Source of the DNA: an uncultured Odoribacter sp.
Lineage (GTDB): Bacteria > Bacteroidota > Bacteroidia > Bacteroidales > Marinifilaceae
Length of the DNA stretch: 19,800 nt
Reading direction: 5' to 3'
Assembly: GCA_947039985.1 (NCBI GenBank)
Contig: CAMRAP010000007.1
Coordinates: 1 to 19,800, forward strand
Positions within the stretch are counted from its first letter, which is position 1, and each line of letters starts with the position of its first letter. The notes under the pieces are model-generated. The model was not told where the DNA came from, ran no database searches, and was given only the letters and a program-made list of their open reading frames with translations. The translations under genes and the position numbers were made by a program. This document shows, piece after piece, positions 8,330 to 15,744 of this stretch.

Positions 8330-8617
8330 ATGACAAAAGCGGATATTGTTAATGAAATTACAAAAACTACAGGGATAGAGAAGGTTGCGGTACATGCTGT
8401 TGTAGAAGCTTTTATGGATACAATCAGAGGGTCCGTAGTTGGGGGAGAGAATATTTATTTGAGAGGTTTTGGTAGTTTTATCGTAAAGAAGAGGGCTGAA
8501 AAGACAGCTCGTAATATTTCTAAAAATATTACGATTAAAATTCCAGAGCATTTTATACCTTCATTCAAGCCGTCTAAAAGTTTTGTCAATGATGTGAAAA
8601 GTAATTTGAAAAAATAA
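8330..8617 (+). CDS. HU/IHF-family nucleoid DNA-binding protein
   Basis: This is a 95-residue basic protein of the HU/IHF family, which binds and bends DNA as a dimer. It shows the two N-terminal helices (MTKADIVNEITK...), the GFGSF turn at 46-50, the beta-arm with basic residues (52-76), and FKPSKSF at 79-85 before the last helix. The arm has IPEHFIPSF where many HU proteins have IPASKVPKF, so it is a diverged member. The leader has no SD (TTAAGAAAAATG). It is followed 21 nt later by the 29-residue basic protein, almost certainly in one transcript. Which HU paralogue it is cannot be told. Confidence 0.93.
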   Translation: MTKADIVNEITKTTGIEKVAVHAVVEAFMDTIRGSVVGGENIYLRGFGSFIVKKRAEKTARNISKNITIKIPEHFIPSFKPSKSFVNDVKSNLKK

Positions 8618-8626
8618 TATAAAAAA

Positions 8627-8633
8627 AAGGAGG
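8627..8633 (+). promoter_or_regulatory. Perfect extended Shine-Dalgarno AAGGAGG
   Basis: AAGGAGG lies 5 nt before the ATG at 8639 and is fully complementary to the CCTCCTT end of 16S rRNA. None of the confident genes in the window has a comparable site. This is striking in a phylum that rarely uses SD sequences and whose ribosome is known to mask the anti-SD. Confidence 0.85.
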
Positions 8634-8638
8634 AAATT

Positions 8639-8728
8639 ATGCCAAGTGGTAAAAAAAGAAAAGGACATAAAATGGCGACTCATAAGCGTAAGAAAAGATT
8701 AAGAAAAAATCGTCATAAGAAGAAATAA
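8639..8728 (+). CDS. 29-residue basic mS38-like (AURKAIP1/COX24-type) ribosomal protein
   Basis: This very small frame encodes 29 residues, starting MPSGKKRKGHK and ending KKRLRKNRHKKK, with about 60% Lys/Arg/His. I recognise it as the short conserved Bacteroidota protein annotated as an AURKAIP1/COX24-domain protein, related to mitochondrial small-subunit protein mS38. Such a peptide would be expected to thread into rRNA of the 30S subunit near the decoding region; that location is inferred from the mitochondrial homologue. It lies 21 nt after the HU gene and before RNase G, a gene order I believe is common in Bacteroidales. Its perfect AAGGAGG ribosome-binding site is unique in this window. 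An internal Met at codon 12 is an unlikely start. A terminator follows 27 nt after its stop codon. Confidence 0.88.
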   Translation: MPSGKKRKGHKMATHKRKKRLRKNRHKKK

Positions 8729-8755
8729 TTCTTAATATTTGTGAGTAGAGAAATT

Positions 8756-8787
8756 ATAAACCTAAAGACAGTAGCCTTTAGGTTTAT
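8756..8787 (+). terminator. Terminator after the HU / small-protein operon
   Basis: ATAAACCTAAAG (8756-8767) and CTTTAGGTTTAT (8776-8787) form a perfect 12-bp stem with an 8-nt loop, followed by TTTTG. It lies 27 nt after the small gene and 54 nt before RNase G, so it may be a partial terminator that reduces read-through into rng. Confidence 0.75.
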
Positions 8788-8790
8788 TTT

Positions 8791-8819
8791 GTATTATGTC
8801 ATTATAGATGGTATAATAC
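8791..8819 (+). repeat. AT-rich hairpin in the rng leader
   Basis: GTATTAT (8791-8797) and ATAATAC (8813-8819) are inverted copies around a 15-nt loop, 22 nt upstream of the RNase G start. It might mark a leader structure. In E. coli, RNase E feeds back on hairpins in its own leader, but with only 7 AT-rich pairs this is weak. Confidence 0.3.
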
Positions 8820-8841
8820 ATCATCATTAAAAAAAAACGAA

Positions 8842-10392
8842 ATGGCGGTGAGTAGTGAGTTAGTTATAGACGTGAGGGCAGATGAAATTGTTATCGCTTT
8901 GTTGCGGGAAAAGAAGTTGGTTGAATTGACAAAAGAGAAGACCAGTATGCAATTTTCAGTCGGCGATATATATCTAGGTAAAGTGAAAAAAATAATGCCT
9001 GGATTGAATGCTGCTTTCGTAAATGTAGGGTATGAAAAAGACGCTTTTTTACATTATCTGGATTTAAGTCCGCAGTTTCATTCTTTAGATAGCTACATAA
9101 AACAAAGTATTGCCAAAAAAGGCATGCCTGTATCCAAGTTAAAATTGGAGCCAGAAATAAGTAAGAATGGAAAAATATCTAATATATTAACTGCTGGACA
9201 GTGGGTGGCTGTGCAGGTTGCCAAAGAACCTATTTCAACAAAAGGTCCTCGTTTGACTTCTGAGTTAAGCGTGGCAGGCCGAAATTTGGTACTGATACCT
9301 TTTACGAATAAGGTGTCAGTTTCTCAAAAAATAAAATCTCCAGAAGAACGTAAAAGATTAAAGCGTTTGATCGAAAGTATTAGACCTAAAAATTATGGGG
9401 TTATTGTTCGGACAGTAGCAGAAGATAAGAAAGTAGCTACTTTTGATCAAGAATTAAAGGAATTGGTAGAGCGTTTTGAAACTTCTTTTAAGCATATTCG
9501 AGAAATTGAACCTCCAAAATTAATTTTAGGAGAGATAAATAGAACAAGTGTTATTTTGAGGGATATTTTAAACCCTTCTTTTGAAAATGTTTATGTAAAT
9601 GATCTTACGATAAGTAAAGAAATCAAGCATTTTCTGACAACAATTGCTCCAGAGAAAAAAGATATTGTTAAATATGTATCACCCGAAATTCCTATTTTGG
9701 ATCATTTTGGAGTGGATAAGCAAATAAAATCTTCATTAGGGAGAACCATTTCATTTAAAAATGGGGCTTATTTAATTATAGAACATACTGAAGCACTTCA
9801 TGTCATTGATGTGAATAGTGGGAATCGTATAAAATCAGGCGATGATCAGGAGGCAAATGCTTTAGAAGTAAATTTAGCAGCAGCAGAGGAGGTGGCAAGA
9901 CAGTTGCAACTTCGTGATATGGGCGGGATCATTGTGATCGATTTTATTGATGTGCAGAAAGCTGAAAATCGGCAGAAGCTACTTGATAAAATGAGAGAAT
10001 ATATGGAAATTGATCGAGCGAAGCACACTATTTTACCTTTAAGTAAGTTTGGATTGATGCAGATTACGCGTCAACGAGTTCGACCAGAGATGACGGTAGA
10101 TACAACTGAAAAATGTCCAGTGTGTAATGGGACGGGGAAATCTGAAGCAGCTATTTTGATGATTGATAAAATAGAAGATCTTTTAGAATTTTATTGCCAT
10201 GAAAATAACAATAAAAATATTGTTTTAAAAGTACATCCTTTTATAGGTGCTTATCTGAAAAAAGGATTTTTGTCGTTGCGTTTAAAATGGTCATTCCGCC
10301 ATCGAATATCTTTGAAAATAGTAGAGGTTCCTTCATACTATATTTATGAATATCACTTTTATAATCGATATAATCGAGAATTAGAAGGTTAA
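8842..10392 (+). CDS. rng: Ribonuclease E/G family endoribonuclease (RNase G)
   Basis: This is a single-strand-specific endoribonuclease for rRNA maturation and mRNA decay. The 516-residue protein is the catalytic part only, without the long RNase E scaffold tail. An S1 domain begins at about 40 (GDIYLGKVKKIMPGLNAAF) and contains an insertion around 80-115, as in other RNase G proteins. The 5'-sensor region follows. The DNase I-like core has the two metal aspartates, D323 in VIDVNSG and D367 in IVIDFID. The zinc-link CPVC (425-428) joins protomers. The ATG at 8842 gives the usual N-terminus (MAVSSELVIDV) and has no SD. It lies downstream of the HU and small-protein genes, and is followed by its own terminator. 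Confidence 0.95.
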   Translation: MAVSSELVIDVRADEIVIALLREKKLVELTKEKTSMQFSVGDIYLGKVKKIMPGLNAAFVNVGYEKDAFLHYLDLSPQFHSLDSYIKQSIAKKGMPVSKLKLEPEISKNGKISNILTAGQWVAVQVAKEPISTKGPRLTSELSVAGRNLVLIPFTNKVSVSQKIKSPEERKRLKRLIESIRPKNYGVIVRTVAEDKKVATFDQELKELVERFETSFKHIREIEPPKLILGEINRTSVILRDILNPSFENVYVNDLTISKEIKHFLTTIAPEKKDIVKYVSPEIPILDHFGVDKQIKSSLGRTISFKNGAYLIIEHTEALHVIDVNSGNRIKSGDDQEANALEVNLAAAEEVARQLQLRDMGGIIVIDFIDVQKAENRQKLLDKMREYMEIDRAKHTILPLSKFGLMQITRQRVRPEMTVDTTEKCPVCNGTGKSEAAILMIDKIEDLLEFYCHENNNKNIVLKVHPFIGAYLKKGFLSLRLKWSFRHRISLKIVEVPSYYIYEYHFYNRYNRELEG

Positions 10393-10405
10393 AATAGCAT
10401 TGAAA

Positions 10406-10444
10406 AATAAAAGGTGAGAAATTGAAGCATTTTCACCTTTTATT
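10406..10444 (+). terminator. Terminator after rng
   Basis: AATAAAAGGTGA (10406-10417) pairs with TCACCTTTTATT (10433-10444) in a 12-bp stem. T-rich sequence in and after the right arm follows, and the stem starts 13 nt past the rng stop. Confidence 0.8.
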
Positions 10445-10508
10445 CTTTCGAGATGTTTAAATTATATGTTAAATTTCTTGTTCTGCTTATTCTAATCAAG
10501 AAAAATAA

Positions 10509-10516
10509 TATATTTG
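10509..10516 (+). promoter_or_regulatory. -7 box upstream of dsbD
   Basis: TATATTTG fits the TAnnTTTG box. There is no clear -33 TTG at the right spacing. It lies 72 nt before the dsbD start codon. Confidence 0.5.
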
Positions 10517-10588
10517 TGTACATATCTACGCGTGATTTACGTATAGGTAGAAGATAGTGTTTTTAATAATAATTCATTTTAAAATTTT

Positions 10589-12607
10589 ATGAAGAAAGGA
10601 TTGTTTACTTTTTTACTGACATTTATTGTTGGTTTGTTCGTGGTTTCTGCACAAGTAGAAAACCCAACTCAATGGTCATTTTCCCAAAAGAACTTGGGAA
10701 ATAATGAATATGAATTAGTTTTTAAAGCTGAAATAGAAACGGGATGGCATGTTTATTCCATGTATACGCCAGAGGGAGGTCCGTTGGCTACCAATTTGTC
10801 ACTTGAAGAGCATGTAAAAGGTGTTGAATTCGTAGGAAAAGCGACTGAAAATACGCCACACAAGGAGTTTGATGATATATTTGGAGTTGATGTATGGTCG
10901 TTTTCAAACGAGTATATCATAACTCAAAAAATAAAAGTGACAGAGCTGTCTTTAGCTTCAGTTTCTGCTATCTTAGAGTTTCAAGTTTGTCGAGAAGGAC
11001 AGTGTGTGATGTTTGATAAAACATTTGATATTAAATTAGGAGAGTCTAAAACTGAAATCAAAAAAGTTGAAGCAGTAGATGCAGAGCCTAAAGAAGCAGA
11101 AAAAGACGAATCTTTGTGGTTGTTTTTCTGGGGAGCATTTATTGCCGGTTTGGCAGCAGTGATCATGCCTTGCGTATTCCCTATGATACCAATGACCGTC
11201 TCTTTCTTTATGCATGGAGATTCAGATAAAGGGAAGGCTAGAGCTAAAGCCATGTTCTTTTCACTATCTATTATTGCTATTTATACGGCATTGGGATTGG
11301 TGATGTCTATACTTTTAGGTCCAGACTTTATCAATTGGTTAAGCACTCATTGGGTTCCTAATGTATTTTTCTTTGTTATTTTTATGGTTTTTGCTGCCTC
11401 TTTCTTTGGAGCATTTGAAATTGTATTGCCTTCTTGGTTGGTGAATAAATCAGATGCCCAAGCGGATAAGGGAGGATATGTTGGTGCATTTTTTATGGCA
11501 TTTACCTTGGTATTAGTATCATTCTCTTGTACTGCTCCCATTGTAGGTACAGTATTGGTTGAAGCGGCTAGAGGATCTGTATTACGTCCCATTATTGGTA
11601 TGTTAGGATTCTCTGTTGCTGTTGCTTTACCATTTGGTTTCTTTGCTTTTTTCCCTTCTAAGTTGGGAAATCTTCCAAAATCAGGTGGTTGGTTGAACTC
11701 TGTAAAGGTTGTATTAGGATTTATTGAGGTTGCACTTGGATTCAAATTCTTGATGGTTGCAGATCAAACCTATCATTGGGGATTATTAGATCGTGAAGTA
11801 TATATCGCTATTTGGATTACAATATTCACTTTACAAGGATTATATTTGATGGGTAAAATTAAATTTGCTCATGATAGTGAGGTAAAGCATATTGGTGTAA
11901 CAAGATTAGCATTTATCATTGCGACTTTTGCTTTTGTTGTTTATTTGATTCCAGGTATGTTTGGTGCTCCATTGAGAGCATTTGCTGGTTATCTACCTCC
12001 TCAAGAGAGTATTGATTTTGATATCAACCGTATTGTTCGTGATAATGTAAAACAGATTTCTGTTAGTGGAGTATCGAGTACAGCTGCAAAGCCAGTAGAG
12101 TGTGAAGATGCAAAATACACTGATTTCTTACATTTAGCACATGGATTAGAGGGGTATTTTGATTATGATCAAGCTTTAAAATGTGCTAAAGCTCAGAACA
12201 AACCTATATTTCTTGATTTTACAGGACACGGTTGTGTAAACTGTCGCGAGATGGAACAAACGGTATGGGCTGATCCTCGTGTAATGGAGATTTTAAAGAA
12301 TGATTATGTTATTGCAGCTTTATATGTGGATGATAAGACTAAATTGTCTGAAGAGGAGTGGTATGTTTCTGAATCTGATGGTAAGACGAAGAAAACTTTA
12401 GGTAAGCAGAATGCAGATTTTCAAATTGATAAATTTGCTTCTAATGCTCAGCCGAACTATATCTTATTGGATAGTCGCGGTGGGGATGATGATGATTTAC
12501 AACAGCATGTGATGGCTCCTGCTCGAGGACATAACTTAGATGCAGATGCTTTCGTTGAATTCTTAAAACAAGGTGTTGAGGAGTATAAAAAACGAGAAAA
12601 TAAATAG
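10589..12607 (+). CDS. dsbD: Thiol:disulfide interchange protein DsbD
   Basis: DsbD carries electrons from cytoplasmic thioredoxin across the inner membrane to reduce periplasmic thiols. The 672-residue protein has a signal peptide (1-21) and an N-terminal immunoglobulin-like domain (about 25-150) with a cysteine pair, C134 and C139. A membrane domain of about eight segments (176-460) carries the two redox cysteines, C195 in MPCVFP and C314 in SCTAP. The C-terminal thioredoxin-like domain (about 515-665) has the active site C549-V-N-C552 in GHGCVNCREME. So all three redox-active pairs are present. Between the membrane and thioredoxin domains there is an unusual extra Cys (505). The ATG has no SD. 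It forms a single-gene unit ending at a strong terminator shared with transketolase. Confidence 0.95.
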   Translation: MKKGLFTFLLTFIVGLFVVSAQVENPTQWSFSQKNLGNNEYELVFKAEIETGWHVYSMYTPEGGPLATNLSLEEHVKGVEFVGKATENTPHKEFDDIFGVDVWSFSNEYIITQKIKVTELSLASVSAILEFQVCREGQCVMFDKTFDIKLGESKTEIKKVEAVDAEPKEAEKDESLWLFFWGAFIAGLAAVIMPCVFPMIPMTVSFFMHGDSDKGKARAKAMFFSLSIIAIYTALGLVMSILLGPDFINWLSTHWVPNVFFFVIFMVFAASFFGAFEIVLPSWLVNKSDAQADKGGYVGAFFMAFTLVLVSFSCTAPIVGTVLVEAARGSVLRPIIGMLGFSVAVALPFGFFAFFPSKLGNLPKSGGWLNSVKVVLGFIEVALGFKFLMVADQTYHWGLLDREVYIAIWITIFTLQGLYLMGKIKFAHDSEVKHIGVTRLAFIIATFAFVVYLIPGMFGAPLRAFAGYLPPQESIDFDINRIVRDNVKQISVSGVSSTAAKPVECEDAKYTDFLHLAHGLEGYFDYDQALKCAKAQNKPIFLDFTGHGCVNCREMEQTVWADPRVMEILKNDYVIAALYVDDKTKLSEEEWYVSESDGKTKKTLGKQNADFQIDKFASNAQPNYILLDSRGGDDDDLQQHVMAPARGHNLDADAFVEFLKQGVEEYKKRENK

Positions 12608-12623
12608 GTCTAATTAGCCTATA

Positions 12624-12661
12624 AAAAAAATGGAGTTCCAATAACGGAACTCCATTTTTTT
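12624..12661. terminator. Bidirectional terminator between dsbD and tkt
   Basis: A 16-bp perfect stem (12624-12639 with 12646-12661) has core TGGAGTTCC/GGAACTCCA, a 6-nt loop, and A7/T7 flanks on the two sides. It serves the convergent genes dsbD (rightward) and tkt (leftward). Confidence 0.93.
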
Positions 12662-12678
12662 ATTTAGAAATCTATGTG

Positions 12679-14709
12679 TTATTTTCCTAGCATTTCAGCA
12701 ATTTCGTTGAAAACAAACTCGCCAGTGAAGCCGAATTTTTCATCAAGAACACTTGCTGGTGCAGAGTATCCAAAGTGATTTACTCCATGTACTTTACCAT
12801 TGCATCCCACCAAACCTTCTAAGGTAACAGATAGGCCAGCAGTTAAACCAAATTTAGGTTTAGTTGTAGGAAGTACTGTTTCTTGATATTCGGCAGACTG
12901 TGTGCGAAATAAACCTTCAGAAATAACTGACACCACTTGTGCCGAAATATTTTTTCTTTCTTTTAGTAGGTTTGCTGCTGTAATCAGTGTAGACACTTCA
13001 GAGCCAGAAGCAATTAAAATAATGTCTGGATTTTCAGCGTTTAATGCGATATAAGCTCCTTTTTTTGCTTGTAAAGCCTCTTCATAACGATTGCTACAAG
13101 AAGGTAGGTCGTTTACATTTTGACGAGAGAATACTAATGCCGTAGGAGTTGTTGTATTTTCCATAGCCATTTTCCAAGCTACGGATGTTTCTGCTGCATC
13201 AGCAGGACGAAGAGCTAAAAGGCTCATTTCTCCACTGTGGTTTTTTATCTTCTCCATCAATCGCAATTGAGCTTCATGCTCTATCGGCTGGTGAGTTGGT
13301 CCATCTTCTCCTACGCGGAAAGCATCGTGCGACCAGACATATTTCACTGGTACTTCCATTAAGGCTGAAATACGGAAAGCTGGTTTCATATAGTCCGAAA
13401 AGACAAAGAAAGTTCCACAGGCAACATGAATACCGCCGTGTAGAGCAATACCATTACAGATAGATGCCATTGTCAGTTCGGCTACTCCTGCTTGTAGGAA
13501 TTTACCACTGAAATCACCTTTGACTAAATCACGAGCTCCACCCTTAATAAATCCATCTGTTTTGTCTGAATTAGAAAGGTCAGCAGAGCTAACAATCATG
13601 TTTTCAACTTGCTTTGCTAATTCTTCTAATACATCTGCCGAAGCATTACGAGTAGGAATGTTTGCTTTGTGTGCAATTGCCTTATAGTCAATATCAGGAG
13701 CTTCACCTGACATAAATTTATGCAGTTTTACGGCTAATTCAGGATTTTCTTTTTCCCAAGCTGCTTGTTCTGCTTTTTTCTTTTTAGCATAAGCGCGTTT
13801 CTCATCCAGTACTTTGGCGTAATATTCAGCCACTTCTGGAAAGATTACAAATGGATGATTAGAATCACCTCCTAAATTTTCTATCGTTTTTTCAGCAGAA
13901 GCACCGGCAGCAGTCAAAGGTTGACCATGAGTTGATACTTTATTTGAAAAATCTTCACCATTAGAACCTAACGCCCCTTTTCCCATCAATGTTTTTCCAA
14001 TGATAAGGGTCGGACGTTCACTTTCTGCTTGAGCAGTTTTTAGGGCTTGACGAATTTTGTCGGCATCATTTCCGTTAATGGTTATGACTTTCCAGCCCCA
14101 AGCTTCATATTTTTTTGCTGTATCTTCAGATGTTACTTCGTCAACTGTTGTTGATAGTTGGACATTATTAGCGTCATAGAACATAATCAGATTTGATAAT
14201 CCTAATGTTCCTGCAATACGTCCTGCGCCTTGTGATATCTCTTCTTGAATACCTCCGTCAGAGATAAATGTATATGTTTTATGTGACATCCACTCTCCGA
14301 AACGAGCCACAAGGAAACGTTCTGCAATAGCAGCACCAACAGCCATTGTATGGCCTTGTCCAAGAGGACCAGAGGTGTTTTCAATTCCTCTTTCAAAATT
14401 TTTTTCAGGATGACCAGGAGTGACGCTTCCCCACTGGCGAAAGTTTTTTAAATCATCCATTTGAAACTTACCAATCAAGCTTAAAGTAGCATAAAGCATT
14501 GGTGACATATGCCCTGGATCTAAGAAAAAGCGATCTCTATTTATCCATGTTGAATCATCTGGATCAAAGTTTAAACACTCAGCATACAAGAGATTTATAT
14601 AATCTGCTCCACCCATTGCTCCACCTGGATGACCAGATTTTGCTTGTTCAACCATAGCCATTGATAATATTCGGATATTGTCTGCAGCTTTATTTGCGAT
14701 AGTATTCAT
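12679..14709 (-). CDS. tkt: Transketolase
   Basis: Transketolase moves two-carbon ketol units between sugar phosphates in the non-oxidative pentose phosphate pathway, using thiamine diphosphate and Mg2+. The 676-residue full-length protein has GHPGGAMG (26-33), GPLGQGH (114-120), and the cofactor-binding segment SDGGIQEE (150-157) with N181 as likely metal ligand. The pyrimidine-binding domain has EDGPTHQPIEH, and the C-terminal domain is complete. The form SDGG instead of the usual GDG matches what I know of Bacteroidales transketolases. The ATG at 14709 has no SD. It is alone in its transcript, with its own -7 box at 14744-14751 and a terminator at the end. The epimerase gene upstream is on the same strand but 268 nt away. 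Confidence 0.96.
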   Translation of the reverse strand: MNTIANKAADNIRILSMAMVEQAKSGHPGGAMGGADYINLLYAECLNFDPDDSTWINRDRFFLDPGHMSPMLYATLSLIGKFQMDDLKNFRQWGSVTPGHPEKNFERGIENTSGPLGQGHTMAVGAAIAERFLVARFGEWMSHKTYTFISDGGIQEEISQGAGRIAGTLGLSNLIMFYDANNVQLSTTVDEVTSEDTAKKYEAWGWKVITINGNDADKIRQALKTAQAESERPTLIIGKTLMGKGALGSNGEDFSNKVSTHGQPLTAAGASAEKTIENLGGDSNHPFVIFPEVAEYYAKVLDEKRAYAKKKKAEQAAWEKENPELAVKLHKFMSGEAPDIDYKAIAHKANIPTRNASADVLEELAKQVENMIVSSADLSNSDKTDGFIKGGARDLVKGDFSGKFLQAGVAELTMASICNGIALHGGIHVACGTFFVFSDYMKPAFRISALMEVPVKYVWSHDAFRVGEDGPTHQPIEHEAQLRLMEKIKNHSGEMSLLALRPADAAETSVAWKMAMENTTTPTALVFSRQNVNDLPSCSNRYEEALQAKKGAYIALNAENPDIILIASGSEVSTLITAANLLKERKNISAQVVSVISEGLFRTQSAEYQETVLPTTKPKFGLTAGLSVTLEGLVGCNGKVHGVNHFGYSAPASVLDEKFGFTGEFVFNEIAEMLGK

Positions 14710-14743
14710 ACGTTTCTAAATTGTGATTATTTCAAATTTTATG

Positions 14744-14751
14744 CAAATGTA
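14744..14751 (-). promoter_or_regulatory. -7 box of transketolase
   Basis: Read on the minus strand this is TACATTTG, a perfect TAnnTTTG box. The start codon is about 35 nt downstream. The -33 region (about 14772) has no clear TTG and is directly bordered by the palindrome at 14777-14809. Confidence 0.6.
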
Positions 14752-14776
14752 AAAAATATATTTGAGAATCATGAGG

Positions 14777-14809
14777 TTTCATCCACTTCATCGGTTGAAA
14801 CTGATGAAA
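14777..14809. repeat. Interrupted palindrome upstream of the tkt promoter
   Basis: TTTCATC (14777-14783) mirrors GATGAAA (14803-14809), and inside it TTCA (14787-14790) mirrors TGAA (14796-14799), all about one centre at 14793. The position just upstream of the likely -33 site suggests a protein-binding operator. No T-run follows on either strand, so it is not a normal terminator. It could also be a dispersed extragenic palindrome. Confidence 0.5.
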
Positions 14810-14824
14810 AAAAGATGACATGGA

Positions 14825-14935
14825 TTAATACACATTAGGTGCTAGTAAATTCAGTCTACATTTACCATTTACTTCTTTTGAGGAGTAGGAGAGTCTTAGT
14901 CTTTTAAGCCATAAATCAATACTACTCGCTTTCAT
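14825..14935 (-). CDS. Possible 36-residue small protein, unrecognised
   Basis: A minus-strand ATG frame of 36 codons starts MKASSIDLWLKRLRLSY and ends at TAA. It is preceded by AGGAG 9 nt before the ATG, unusual for this phylum. It lies 42 nt after the epimerase stop codon on the same strand. I do not recognise the product; it is basic, with no signal peptide or membrane segment. The SD sequence TAGGAGAG is perfectly complementary to CTCTCCTA inside codons 15-17, so the RNA could fold to hide it. It could be a leader peptide, a remnant of a longer gene, or a chance frame. Confidence 0.3.
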   Translation of the reverse strand: MKASSIDLWLKRLRLSYSSKEVNGKCRLNLLAPNVY

Positions 14936-14950
14936 TTTATTGCTCTCCTA
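14886..14950 (-). promoter_or_regulatory. Possible SD-masking hairpin in the 36-codon frame
   Basis: TAGGAGAG (14886-14893) and CTCTCCTA (14943-14950) are perfect 8-bp inverted copies, 49 nt apart. In the leftward RNA the second copy contains the Shine-Dalgarno sequence of the small frame. A competing 6-bp helix, GAGTAG (14883-14888) with CTACTC (14922-14927), overlaps the first copy, so the two helices cannot both be complete. Confidence 0.3.
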
Positions 14951-14977
14951 AATGTTGGAATATATACACCTTTTATG

Positions 14978-15571
14978 CTAAATATCTATTTCACTATTCC
15001 AAAGTGTTTTGGGGTTCCATGATCTAAAAATGGGTAAATGTTTATCTCTATCTGAAACATTAAGATATTTTTCGTCAATGTCATACCTCTCAAACTGCCA
15101 ATTAATACTAATGATATGGTCATTCCACACTATACCTGTTAAAGATTTAGAATCATCATGATTTGTAGATTTAATTATAATTTCAGTACTACCTTCAAGC
15201 GATAAGAATCCGTGTGCAAATTGCTCTGGAATCCATAACATTCGTTGATTATCGGCAGATATTTCCTCAGACCATGAGGCTCCATAAGTTTTACTATCTG
15301 GGCGTAAATCAACAGCAACATCAAGCACAGCGCCTGAAGCGACACTCACTAATCTACCTTGCGTATGTTCACGTTGAAAATGTAGTCCCTTTAAAACACC
15401 ACGTGCCATTTTAATGGAACTCTGTTGAATGAATTCAACATCAACATCTATTTCTAGTAAGTCTTGTTTTGAATCTGTATTCATAAAGAAGCCATGTTTA
15501 TCACTATGAACTGTTGGTTCAATTATTAGTAAGCCTTTTATTGGAGTGGTAATCACTTTAAATTTTGACAT
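14978..15571 (-). CDS. RmlC-like dTDP-sugar 3,5-epimerase, diverged active site
   Basis: This 197-residue cupin resembles dTDP-4-dehydrorhamnose 3,5-epimerase (RmlC/RfbC), which acts in dTDP-rhamnose synthesis for surface polysaccharides. Family blocks are PIKGLLIIEP (10-19), DKHGFF, GVLKGLHFQ with catalytic H64, DVAVDLR (84-90), IPEQFAHGF (H120) and GIVWND with D151. Several positions usually conserved are changed. RGLH is KGLH. The lysine in QxKLV is R73. The tyrosine of the YKxT segment is I133. The following D-Y-Y is N-H-D (137-139). The specificity or activity may therefore differ from true RmlC. I start at ATG 15571 rather than the adjacent TTG at 15574. No other nucleotide-sugar genes are nearby. 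Confidence 0.8.
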   Translation of the reverse strand: MSKFKVITTPIKGLLIIEPTVHSDKHGFFMNTDSKQDLLEIDVDVEFIQQSSIKMARGVLKGLHFQREHTQGRLVSVASGAVLDVAVDLRPDSKTYGASWSEEISADNQRMLWIPEQFAHGFLSLEGSTEIIIKSTNHDDSKSLTGIVWNDHIISINWQFERYDIDEKYLNVSDRDKHLPIFRSWNPKTLWNSEIDI

Positions 15572-15596
15572 CAATTTTATGTTTTATCTATATGGA

Positions 15597-15611
15597 CAAA
15601 TGTAAACATTT
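15597..15611 (-). promoter_or_regulatory. -7 box of the epimerase gene with overlapping palindrome
   Basis: On the minus strand TACATTTG (15597-15604) is a perfect TAnnTTTG box, 25 nt before the ATG. It overlaps AAATGT-AA-ACATTT (15598-15611), a 6-bp mirrored pair with a 2-nt spacer that could be an operator. No clear -33 element is visible. Confidence 0.5.
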
Positions 15612-15744
15612 AGTTTGTGGAATGCCTCATTTTATCCGTATAAAGAGTTTAGTTGTCCTAATAAACCTATTTTATATAGGTAGGGGTGAAAAAGATTGTA
15701 ACAAATGCTAGATTGAGTTCTGAATATTGAGGAGAAGGAATAGG

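Noticed and set aside
11347..11745. Long minus-strand frame inside dsbD
   Set aside because: It lies wholly within the membrane domain of dsbD, its translation is rich in Asn/Pro/Thr from reversed hydrophobic codons, and it has no family signature. It is a shadow frame.
13185..13463. 92-codon plus-strand frame antisense to transketolase
   Set aside because: It lies antisense to conserved transketolase motifs, with no promoter or start signal.
15660..15690. ACCTAT/ATAGGT hairpin after the CDF gene, considered as a terminator
   Set aside because: It has only six base pairs and no T-run in the leftward direction.
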